This document shows, piece after piece, positions 44,827 to 52,114 of a stretch of DNA of 64,000 nt. A program made the position numbers and the translations under genes. Numbering within the stretch: position 1 is the stretch's first letter; each line of letters starts with the position of its first letter. The stretch is from assembly GCF_030537745.1 (NCBI RefSeq), contig NZ_JAUNVI010000001.1, forward strand, positions 53,895 to 117,894, read 5' to 3'. The notes beneath the pieces are model-generated. The model made no database searches. It was not told the DNA's origin and worked only from the letters and a program-made list of their open reading frames with translations. The stretch comes from Ornithinimicrobium sp. (GTDB lineage Bacteria; Actinomycetota; Actinomycetes; Actinomycetales; Dermatophilaceae).

Positions 44827-46158
44827 TCACCGCCGGGGCGGCTCCGTGGCCGCGTCGTCCGCGGGCACCATCGCGGCGCGCGCGCGACTGGCGCCTGGGG
44901 TGGTGGTGAGGTCCTTCGACAACCGGGCAAGCCGGGCGGCGGCGTCTGCGTCTTGGTCGAGCAGCTGGCTGGCCACAGTCCTCATCTCGCCCGGGGTGAG
45001 GGTGTTGGGGTCGAGCGCCTCGCCCAGGCCGGCGGCCTCGAGCGCGGCAGCGCCCGCAAACTGGTCCGTCGACAACGGCAGGAGCAGCAGCGGGACACCG
45101 GCAGTCAGCGCCTCGGTCACGCTGTTGTTGCCCCCGTGGGACACCGCCAGTATGGCGTGGTCAAGCAGGGTGACCTGCGGCAGTTCGTCACGCACCAGCC
45201 AGGACTCCGGGATCGCCCCCAGCGCTTCGCGCGGGGTGGAACCGGTCGCGATGGCGACGCGCACGTCCATACCGCGCAGCGCCTCAGCGGCGCACGCCAG
45301 CACATCGGAACGCACCGAGAGGAAGCTCCCCAGGCTGACATAGACGACGGGCGCGCCACCACGGGCTAGCCAGGCCTCCACCTCCGCGTCCGACTCCTCG
45401 GTGCGGACCGCTGATCCGAGGAAGGCGTGCCGGCCCAGCAGCGCGGTGCGCTCAGGCGGGTGGAGGGCGCCGGGATAGTTGAGCAACAGCACGTCGCCGG
45501 TCTCTGCGAACGCGTCATTGCTGGCCCGCGCCCCTGGATCCAAGGATGCCAGCACACCATTCCACTGTTCGGTGAAGACGTCGCGCACGCGCTCGCATTG
45601 TCTTCGCAGGGTGACCAAATCGTTGGGGGCAGGCTGCAGACGGCGTGGCCACGCGGGCGGGTAGCCGTAGACCTCCTCACCGACGGTCAGCGCCGACGGG
45701 TGGCCCAAGACAACGTCAGCGTGCCGCACGCCGGTGCCGGACAGCGCGAGACGCGCACTGAAGGCGAGGTGGTCGACGATGACGTGGTCGGGGTTGACCC
45801 GCTGGACGATGAGCTGCACCTCCCGGGCAACCCGCAGCGGATCCCAGAGGAGGTCGTCGCCGCGCGCCGCCGCCTGGAAGGCGAGGGTCGGGACCGCTCC
45901 GAGCCTGGTGGCAGCGAAGAACCCACGGAGGGCGTCATCTTCTCCGCTGGGCTGGTCCTCGGCACGGATGATCCCGGGGTTGGAACCCCTCCCCAGTTGG
46001 AGGTCCTCCCTCTCGAATCCGAACCTGCTCACGATCGCGTCGGTGGCCGGGCCGGTGGCGACGACCACGCGCTCGCCAGCCTCTGCCCAGGCCCCTGCCA
46101 GGGTGGCGAGCGGAAACAGGTGAGAGGCGTAGTCAGGGCTGATGACGAGCAGCGTCAC
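44827..46158 (-). CDS. MGT-type (GT1-like) glycosyltransferase
   Basis: The 443-residue protein has the two-domain GT-B fold of macrolide/UGT-like enzymes: start VTLLVISPDYASHLFP, C-terminal VVYVSLGSFLSVRSDV, and the donor-binding box LLDHAILAVSHGGNNSVTEA. It should transfer a nucleotide-sugar glycosyl group to a small acceptor. The GTG at 46158 has GGAGG 6 bp upstream and overlaps the preceding glycosyltransferase by 26 bp, so the two act as one unit. Confidence 0.9.
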   Translation of the reverse strand: MTLLVISPDYASHLFPLATLAGAWAEAGERVVVATGPATDAIVSRFGFEREDLQLGRGSNPGIIRAEDQPSGEDDALRGFFAATRLGAVPTLAFQAAARGDDLLWDPLRVAREVQLIVQRVNPDHVIVDHLAFSARLALSGTGVRHADVVLGHPSALTVGEEVYGYPPAWPRRLQPAPNDLVTLRRQCERVRDVFTEQWNGVLASLDPGARASNDAFAETGDVLLLNYPGALHPPERTALLGRHAFLGSAVRTEESDAEVEAWLARGGAPVVYVSLGSFLSVRSDVLACAAEALRGMDVRVAIATGSTPREALGAIPESWLVRDELPQVTLLDHAILAVSHGGNNSVTEALTAGVPLLLLPLSTDQFAGAAALEAAGLGEALDPNTLTPGEMRTVASQLLDQDADAAARLARLSKDLTTTPGASRARAAMVPADDAATEPPRR

Positions 46159-48028
46159 GGGCAACCTCCGAGTAGAGCACGGACAGAGATGCGGCCATGG
46201 TGGCGATGCTGAAGCGTTCGGCCACGAGGGCTCGGGCGTGGTCCGCGCGCGCGGCAGCATCCGGGGCACCGGCTAGATCCAGGGCCGACACCACGGCTCC
46301 TGCCAGGGTGCTCGGGGAAGTGGTGTCGACGAGCAGGCCGGTCACCCCATGCTCCACGTATGTCGCTGGGCCGCCGGCTCGCGGTGCGATCACCACAAGC
46401 CCGGACGCCATCGCCTCGAGGATGGCGATCCCGAACTCCTCCTTGAGGCTGGCGGACACGTACACGCCACCCGGAGCGCTCAGGCCAGGCCGTCCGAGCC
46501 GGACGGCGGCCAACCACGTCGCGACCATCCCGTTAGGACGGTGTCCGGCGAGCAACAGACCGTTGGCCGCGGCGTCCGCGCGGGGGACGGACGCGTCGAT
46601 ACGAGTGAGTTGCTCGAGTTCGTCGTCGGTGGGGTCCTGGAGGCCACCGCCCACGACGAGCAGATTGCAGCGCTTGGCGCACGCGTCGTCGGAGGACCAC
46701 GCCTCCACGAGCGTCGCCATACCTTTGACCCGGTGCAGGCGCCCGACCGTGATCGCCAGCGGCAACCCACGGCGTTCCGGTGGCAGGGTTGCGAGGAGGG
46801 AGTCGAGCGCGGTCAATGCGGCTTCGGTGTCCGCCGCGACCGGAGCGCCGCGGGAGGCATCGTGCACCTCGCGCGCTGCGCGGTCGAGCGGGGCGAGGTC
46901 GATGCCCTCGGGCACGACGTGCAGGGGCCGCTCGTCGACGTCCGGATCGAAGTGAAGGAGATCGCGGAGGTCCCGACCCAGCTCTGCACGCGGGAAGACG
47001 ACCAGGTGCGCGGCCTGGGCTGCGAGGTCGCGCAGGAGCCGGACCCGGAAGACCAGGTGTTCGGCGTGGTCGGCCGCACCGAAGGTGGCGCGAGTGAGGT
47101 TGCCGGACGCCTCGCGTGCGGCGATCAACGCATGCGGGTCGGGCGCGAGCGTCAGGACTAGCGGGATGTCGAGCTCACGCGCCACCTCGGCGGCGGCCCA
47201 GGACCCGACGTCGGCCATGCGCAGGTGCAGGACGTCGATCGGGGCGGCGGCGCGAAGGACGCTACGCAACCCCGACCGGGCCGGGACGTGGAGGGGCCAG
47301 GTGGCTGCAGCGGGCCGGGCCGGGCCGGGCAGTGGAACGCCAAGGTAGTGATGGCCGGGTGTTGTGGGGTCATCGGGTGTTCGCGTGATCCCATGGTGGC
47401 TGCGCGACAGGGTCAGCACACGCGAGATCCGGGGGTCGGTGACGAGTGCGTCACCCACGTGGACCAGCAGCGTCGCGATCCCGCCGGTGTCTCCTTTGCC
47501 AGCTTGCAACAAGCTACCGTCGATGTCGGCGTGGAGGAAGAGCTGCGCCACCGTCAGACCGGTCGCGTCTAGATCGCAGACCCGAGGGTGCGGTCCTTCG
47601 TCAACAACACCGATCTCTGGGTCGGTCATCCCCCACGCTTCGAGGGTCGCCTCTGCCAGCGTGCCGGTGAAACCACCAGCCTCCATCATCGTCAGGAGAG
47701 GCGCGACCGCGCCCGGCAGTGCAGAGCTAGCTCGTAGTGACCACGCGGCGTGCTCGCGAAGGAACGGGACGGCGCAGTCCAACAGGGGCACCACCAGCGC
47801 CGAGGCGAGGGACACTCCGCCCGCGGCCGCCGCGTGCACGGCCGCTATTGCTGCGATCTGGTCCCTGTCGTCGCCGATGGCAGCGGCCAGGATCAGCCGC
47901 GCAGCGTCACCGTCGTGGTGCACTGCCGCAGTCAGAGCGTCGAAGCACTCAAGTCCGGCGAGTAGGGAAGGCGAGCTGCGGACCGCTGCAAGCGCATCCT
48001 GCGTCCGGGCGGCGATGAGGGGCGTCAC
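46133..48028 (-). CDS. GT4-type glycosyltransferase with N-terminal HEAT-like repeats
   Basis: The 631-residue protein has a C-terminal GT4 domain (TVGRLHRVKGMATLVEAW; EEFGIAILEAMASGLVVIAP, the E-x7-E donor site) and a middle GT-B half (PIDVLHLRMADVGSWAAAEV). The first ~130 residues are Ala/Leu-rich helical repeats (AAIAAVHAAAAGGVSLASAL; PFLREHAAWSLRASSALPGA), like HEAT or PBS-lyase repeats. Such a front end is unusual for GT4. The GTG at 48028 is the proposed start. The 3' end overlaps the next glycosyltransferase. Confidence 0.88.
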   Translation of the reverse strand: MTPLIAARTQDALAAVRSSPSLLAGLECFDALTAAVHHDGDAARLILAAAIGDDRDQIAAIAAVHAAAAGGVSLASALVVPLLDCAVPFLREHAAWSLRASSALPGAVAPLLTMMEAGGFTGTLAEATLEAWGMTDPEIGVVDEGPHPRVCDLDATGLTVAQLFLHADIDGSLLQAGKGDTGGIATLLVHVGDALVTDPRISRVLTLSRSHHGITRTPDDPTTPGHHYLGVPLPGPARPAAATWPLHVPARSGLRSVLRAAAPIDVLHLRMADVGSWAAAEVARELDIPLVLTLAPDPHALIAAREASGNLTRATFGAADHAEHLVFRVRLLRDLAAQAAHLVVFPRAELGRDLRDLLHFDPDVDERPLHVVPEGIDLAPLDRAAREVHDASRGAPVAADTEAALTALDSLLATLPPERRGLPLAITVGRLHRVKGMATLVEAWSSDDACAKRCNLLVVGGGLQDPTDDELEQLTRIDASVPRADAAANGLLLAGHRPNGMVATWLAAVRLGRPGLSAPGGVYVSASLKEEFGIAILEAMASGLVVIAPRAGGPATYVEHGVTGLLVDTTSPSTLAGAVVSALDLAGAPDAAARADHARALVAERFSIATMAASLSVLYSEVARDAARHQP

Positions 48029-48073
48029 CTAGGCATGGTAGATGGCGAGTCATGGGAGCAAGCGGATCCCGCT

Positions 48074-48116
48074 CTTGACCTGCGTCAAGGAACGCCGCCG
48101 GCAAACTCCGTAACGT
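48074..48116 (+). promoter_or_regulatory. Promoter of the HMA/P-type ATPase unit with a Crp/Fnr-type box
   Basis: The palindrome CTTGAC-CTGC-GTCAAG (48074-48089) contains TTGAC-N4-GTCAA, the pattern of Crp/Fnr-family operators. TAACGT (48111-48116) can serve as a -10 box. With a start near 48123 the palindrome centre lies at about -41.5, the usual class II activator place. The HMA start codon is 44 bp further on. Confidence 0.55.
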
Positions 48117-48166
48117 GAAGTTATCAGCCTCGCAAGAGGCTCGGACCACAAGCGAAAGGAACTGCC

Positions 48167-48403
48167 GTGAGCACCATCACGAACACCACCAAGACCACCC
48201 TTCGGGCCGAGGGTTTCTCCTGCCCCTCCTGCGTGGCCAAGATCGAGAAGCAGGTCGGACGCCTGGACGGCGTGGAGTCCGTCAAGGTGCACTTCGCCTC
48301 TGCCCGCATCGAGGTCGTGCACGACGCGGTCGTGGTCAGCTCGGACGACCTGGTGGCAGCCGTCGCCAAGGCGGGCTACACCGCCCGCCCCGCCGCTTTC
48401 TGA
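48167..48403 (+). CDS. Heavy-metal-associated (HMA) domain protein, CopZ-like metallochaperone
   Basis: The 78-residue protein is a single HMA domain with the metal site GFSCPSCVAKIEKQ (CxxC) and the usual beta-alpha fold. It should bind Cu(I) or Zn(II) and hand it to the ATPase encoded next, which lacks an N-terminal HMA domain. The GTG at 48167 has AAAGGA at 6 bp. A hairpin separates the two genes. Confidence 0.9.
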   Translation: MSTITNTTKTTLRAEGFSCPSCVAKIEKQVGRLDGVESVKVHFASARIEVVHDAVVVSSDDLVAAVAKAGYTARPAAF

Positions 48404-48422
48404 GTCGACACGACCCACCCTG

Positions 48423-48442
48423 CGGGCCTGCCGTCAGGCCCG
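48423..48442 (+). terminator. Intercistronic hairpin between chaperone and ATPase
   Basis: CGGGCCTG (48423-48430) and CAGGCCCG (48435-48442) form an 8-bp stem with a 4-nt loop, within the 85-bp gap. No T-tract follows. It could be a partial terminator or an mRNA-stability element favouring the chaperone. Confidence 0.5.
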
Positions 48443-48488
48443 GAGGACTCGAACACCGCACCACCACACCATTGAGAGGAACCGCGAA

Positions 48489-50441
48489 ATGAACAAGGTC
48501 CACACGTGGCTGCACGGCCGCTGGGCCGTCCCCGCAATCTCCGGTTTGCTGATCGTGACCTCCCTCGTCCTGGGTCGGGTGCTGGAGCCCTCGACGTGGG
48601 GCGACGCGTTCATGATCGCGGCCGCGGTCGTCGCCGGCACCCCCGTCGTCATCAAGGCCTGGCACGCGCTGACGGTCAAGGTCATCGGGATCGACCTGCT
48701 GGTCTCCATCGCCGCCATCGGCGCCGTCATCATCGGCAACTACTGGGAAGCCGCCGCAGTGACCTTCCTCTTCGCGATCGGTCACGCGCTGGAATCTGCC
48801 ACCCTCAACAAGACGCGCTCGGCACTCGCTGAGCTGGTCGCGGTGGCTCCGGACGTGGCCGTGGTGCTGCGCGATGGACAGCAGGTCGACGTGCCTGCAG
48901 CCAGCGTCGTCAACGGCGAAACAGTCCTGGTCAAGAACGGCGCGAAGGTGCCCGTCGACGGTGTGGTCTCCGGGGGCACGGCTGCCCTGGACGAAGCCTC
49001 GATCACGGGTGAGTCGATGCCGGTGGAGAAGATGGCGGGCGACAAGGTGTTCGCTGGCACCATCTCCACCGGCGGCTTCCTGCAGGTGACCGCAACAGGG
49101 GTCGGTGCGGACACCACACTGGCCCGCATCATCCACCGGGTAGAGGAGGCCCAGGACGCGAAGGCCAAGACCCAGGCGTTCATGGACCGCTTCTCGGCCT
49201 GGTACACCCCAGCCATCATCGTGCTCGCGTTGGTCGTCGGAGTCTTCACCCAAGACGTCGTGCTCGCCCTGACGTTGCTCGTCATCGGCTGCCCCGGTGC
49301 ACTGGTCATCTCCATCCCGGTCTCGATCGTCGCCGGGATCGGTCGTGGCGCCAAGGACGGCATCCTGATCAAGGGTGGCGAGTTCCTCGAGACCTCCGCC
49401 AAGATCGACGCTGTCGCTCTCGACAAGACCGGCACCCTGACCGAGGGACGCCCGCAGTTGACCGACGTCCTCACTCTGCAGCCGGACATCGACCGCGATG
49501 AGGTGCTGGCGATGGCCGCTCGCGCCGAGGCGGGGTCGGAGCACCCGCTGGCTCGCCCGATCATGGAGGCTGCCGCGCGAGCCAACCTAGACGTGGCCGG
49601 GCTCCCCGAGCACACCGAGCCCGTGCCTGGCAAGGGCATCGTCGCCACGATCGACGGCCACCGGGTGGCCGTGGGCAACCTGGCTCTGATGGAGGCCGAG
49701 CAGGACAACGGCAGTTTTGAAGACGCCGGCGCTGCAGAGGCGGTCCAAGAGCTCGCCGCCGCTGGCCGCACCCCAATGGTGGTCGCCTGCGACGGCCGCA
49801 TCATCGGCGTGGTGGCGGTCGCCGACCGCATCCGCTCCGACGCCCCAGAGATGATCCGCCGCCTGCACGCGGCCGGAGTCAAGAGGGTGGTGATGCTCAC
49901 GGGCGACATCGAGCCCGTGGCCCTGGCGGTGGCACGCCAGGTCGGGGTGGACGAGGTCCGCGCCGGGCTGCTGCCCGAGGACAAGCTCGAGGCTGTCGCC
50001 GATCTGCAACGCCAAGGCCTCACCGTGGCCATGGTCGGTGACGGCGTCAACGACGCCCCCGCACTAGCCACCGCCGACATCGGGGTGGCGATGGGCGCTG
50101 CCGGCACCGGGGTGGCGATCGAGACAGCCGACATCGCCCTGATGAAGGACGACCTGCTCAAGTTGCCGCAGGCGCTCTCGCTGGCTCGGCGCACGGTCAA
50201 CAACATGCGCCAGAACATCACGGTTGCCCTGCTCACCGTGGCAGCTCTCCTGGCCGGAGTCCTCTTCGGTGGCGTCACGATGGCCATCGGCATGCTGGTC
50301 CACGAGGTGTCGGTGCTGGTCGTCATCGTCAACGCGATGCGCCTGCTGAGGGCTCAGAAGGACCGGGGCCTCGATCAGTACGCCGACCGCAGCGGGTCGC
50401 TGACCACTCCCGACGAGGTCCGGACTCCCCAACGAGTCTGA
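48489..50441 (+). CDS. P1B-type metal-transporting ATPase with CPG transmembrane motif
   Basis: The 650-residue P-type ATPase has TGES (173-176), DKTGT (312-316), the SEHPLA loop (HP 352-353) and MVGDGVNDAPAL. The sixth-helix metal motif is IGCPGALVIS (CPG 268-270) where family members usually have CPC, SPC or CPH. The end has HEVSVLVVIVNA. The cargo is therefore uncertain (Zn, Cd, Cu or Co). It has no N-terminal metal domain; the CopZ-like gene upstream may fill that role. GAGGAA precedes the ATG. Confidence 0.93.
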   Translation: MNKVHTWLHGRWAVPAISGLLIVTSLVLGRVLEPSTWGDAFMIAAAVVAGTPVVIKAWHALTVKVIGIDLLVSIAAIGAVIIGNYWEAAAVTFLFAIGHALESATLNKTRSALAELVAVAPDVAVVLRDGQQVDVPAASVVNGETVLVKNGAKVPVDGVVSGGTAALDEASITGESMPVEKMAGDKVFAGTISTGGFLQVTATGVGADTTLARIIHRVEEAQDAKAKTQAFMDRFSAWYTPAIIVLALVVGVFTQDVVLALTLLVIGCPGALVISIPVSIVAGIGRGAKDGILIKGGEFLETSAKIDAVALDKTGTLTEGRPQLTDVLTLQPDIDRDEVLAMAARAEAGSEHPLARPIMEAAARANLDVAGLPEHTEPVPGKGIVATIDGHRVAVGNLALMEAEQDNGSFEDAGAAEAVQELAAAGRTPMVVACDGRIIGVVAVADRIRSDAPEMIRRLHAAGVKRVVMLTGDIEPVALAVARQVGVDEVRAGLLPEDKLEAVADLQRQGLTVAMVGDGVNDAPALATADIGVAMGAAGTGVAIETADIALMKDDLLKLPQALSLARRTVNNMRQNITVALLTVAALLAGVLFGGVTMAIGMLVHEVSVLVVIVNAMRLLRAQKDRGLDQYADRSGSLTTPDEVRTPQRV

Positions 50442-50450
50442 ACCTAGGCT

Positions 50451-50485
50451 CACACCAGTCGGCTCGCAATGAGCCGGCTGGTGTG
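50451..50485 (+). terminator. Hairpin terminator after the P-type ATPase
   Basis: CACACCAGTCGGCTC (50451-50465) pairs with GAGCCGGCTGGTGTG (50471-50485) over 15 positions with one G-U pair and a 5-nt loop. It is ten bases after the ATPase stop and 50 bp before the next gene. Confidence 0.7.
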
Positions 50486-50534
50486 CTGCCGACCACCATC
50501 CCGCACTACGCACCACCAAGGAGTCGATCCCCCG

Positions 50535-51440
50535 ATGTCACGGGTATACGTGTTCAACCAGTACGGCGGTCCTCAGGGCGAAGAACTCATCGAGCGGCCC
50601 ATCCCCGAGCCCGGTCCAGGCGACCTCCTCGTCGAGGTCCGGGCCGCGGGGGTGAACCCGGTCGACTGGAAGATTCGGGAGGGTCACCTCGGCACTGACG
50701 AAGAGCTACCCGTCGCGATGGGCAGGGAGGTCGCCGGTGTGGTCGCCGCGATCGGTCCAGGCATCCAGGAGTATGCGGTGGGAGACGAGGTCCTCGGCCT
50801 CGTCGGCCCGGGCCAGGGCGGCTGGGCCGACCACACCCTCATGCGCGCAGCCGACGTCGTCGCCAAGCCCGAGGAGATCTCCTTTGCTGTTGCGGCGCTC
50901 ATCCCGGTGGCCGGAACTACGGCATACGACCTCACGCACGCGATCGAGTTGCGGGCCGGCCAGACCCTGCTCGTCCTCGGCGCGGGAGGCGGGGTCGGCC
51001 ACCTAGTGGCCGAGATCGGTCGGGTCCACGAGTTCCGGGTGCTCGGGGTCGCGTCGGGGCGCCATCGCGCCCTGGTGGAGTCCACCGGCGCCACCTTCGT
51101 CGGGACCGGCGAGGGGGTGGTGTCAGCGGTCCACGAGCTCGCCCGCGAGGGGGTCGACCTGATCGTGGACCTCGTGGGAGGGCAACTGCTCCGCGACATG
51201 GCCCCGCTGGCTAAGGCTCCCCACCTGATCATCTCCGCTCCCGACCCGGAGACCGCGACCGAGCTCGGCGGGTCCGGGCGCACGTACGACCCGGAGTCCT
51301 TGGCCAAGATCACCTCAGTGATCGGCTTTAAGGTGATCACCCCGCAGATCAGCGGAAAGTACCCGCTGGCCCGGGCCCGCGAGGCGCTCGCCGCCGTAGA
51401 GTCGCGACACGCTCACGGGAAGATCGTCATCGTGCCCTGA
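50535..51440 (+). CDS. Zinc-free MDR-family quinone-oxidoreductase-like protein
   Basis: The 301-residue protein has the MDR N-terminal fold (GPGDLLVEVRAAGVNPVDWK) and a nucleotide-binding LLVLGAGGGVGHLVAEIGRV. It lacks the zinc-binding cysteines of alcohol dehydrogenases, as in NADPH:quinone reductases. An AAGGAG lies 11 bp ahead of the ATG. Its placement between metal-efflux genes suggests a redox-stress role, which is only inference. Confidence 0.9.
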   Translation: MSRVYVFNQYGGPQGEELIERPIPEPGPGDLLVEVRAAGVNPVDWKIREGHLGTDEELPVAMGREVAGVVAAIGPGIQEYAVGDEVLGLVGPGQGGWADHTLMRAADVVAKPEEISFAVAALIPVAGTTAYDLTHAIELRAGQTLLVLGAGGGVGHLVAEIGRVHEFRVLGVASGRHRALVESTGATFVGTGEGVVSAVHELAREGVDLIVDLVGGQLLRDMAPLAKAPHLIISAPDPETATELGGSGRTYDPESLAKITSVIGFKVITPQISGKYPLARAREALAAVESRHAHGKIVIVP

Positions 51441-51481
51441 GGGCCCGGCGACCGCTCAAGCAAGGTTCTGCGGCGCAATGC

Positions 51482-52036
51482 TCACCCAAGCGCAAGGGTG
51501 GTAAGGCACGTTGGCGCATCGTCGCCGGTGGAGACCGGGAGCTGTCCTGTGCCACCCTCCCCCGAAACGCGCAGCGTCCCCTCGAGATCGCGCGGCAACC
51601 ACAGGCCTACGAATCCATTGTCAAACGTGGTCATCTCCTCATCGACCACCACCTCGCCGGCGTCATCGGTGAAGGTGACCTGAATCTCCTTGTTGCGCAA
51701 CTCGCCCTGACAGGTGGTGAGGCTGTGGTAGTAGCACTCGTGAGTCTGGTTCACGTAGGGGGCAAAGGAGAGGTAGAAGCGGTCCGCCGGGAGGTCGAGG
51801 CTCACTTCCGCGCTCCCGTCAGAGAGCAGCAACTCATCGACACGCACTGAGGCCATCAGGTCCGCGGGTCGATCGTCGACACTCAACCGGTCCAGGTGAT
51901 CAATGATCTCCGGCGCCTGCATCGCGTCCAGATTGTGCGCGACCAGCAGATCGTTGTCCGAGACCTCAGGCTCGGATGAACAGCCGGCAAGCACAATCAG
52001 GCCGGCGGCGACTGCGGCGATACGCGAACGGATCAT
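51482..52036 (-). CDS. cueP: CueP family copper-binding lipoprotein
   Basis: The 184-residue protein has a lipoprotein signal ending VLAGC (Cys19) and the CueP pattern: HECYYHSLTTCQGEL, NGFVGLWLPRDLEG and C-terminal PTCLTTLALG. Conserved Cys residues bind copper. CueP handles periplasmic copper in Salmonella; here it should be on the outer face of the membrane. It is divergent from the CopB-type ATPase with a CsoR-like site between. Confidence 0.9.
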   Translation of the reverse strand: MIRSRIAAVAAGLIVLAGCSSEPEVSDNDLLVAHNLDAMQAPEIIDHLDRLSVDDRPADLMASVRVDELLLSDGSAEVSLDLPADRFYLSFAPYVNQTHECYYHSLTTCQGELRNKEIQVTFTDDAGEVVVDEEMTTFDNGFVGLWLPRDLEGTLRVSGEGGTGQLPVSTGDDAPTCLTTLALG

Positions 52037-52086
52037 GGGACACCACCCTAAGCCACGGCACCAGGTCGGCCGTCGCGGCCTGGACA

Positions 52087-52103
52087 ATACCCCCTAGGGG
52101 TAT
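52087..52103. promoter_or_regulatory. CsoR-type copper operator
   Basis: ATACCCC-CTA-GGGGTAT is a perfect 17-bp inverted repeat. It matches the TACCCC/GGGGTA operators of the copper sensor CsoR. It lies between the cueP start (52036) and the copB start (52115). No csoR gene is visible in the window, so the regulator is presumably encoded elsewhere. Confidence 0.75.
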
Positions 52104-52114
52104 AGGATCGGAGC

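Noticed and set aside
48029-48166. A CsoR-type site ahead of the HMA gene
   Set aside because: No TACCCC/GGGGTA pattern is present; the only palindrome is of the Crp/Fnr type.
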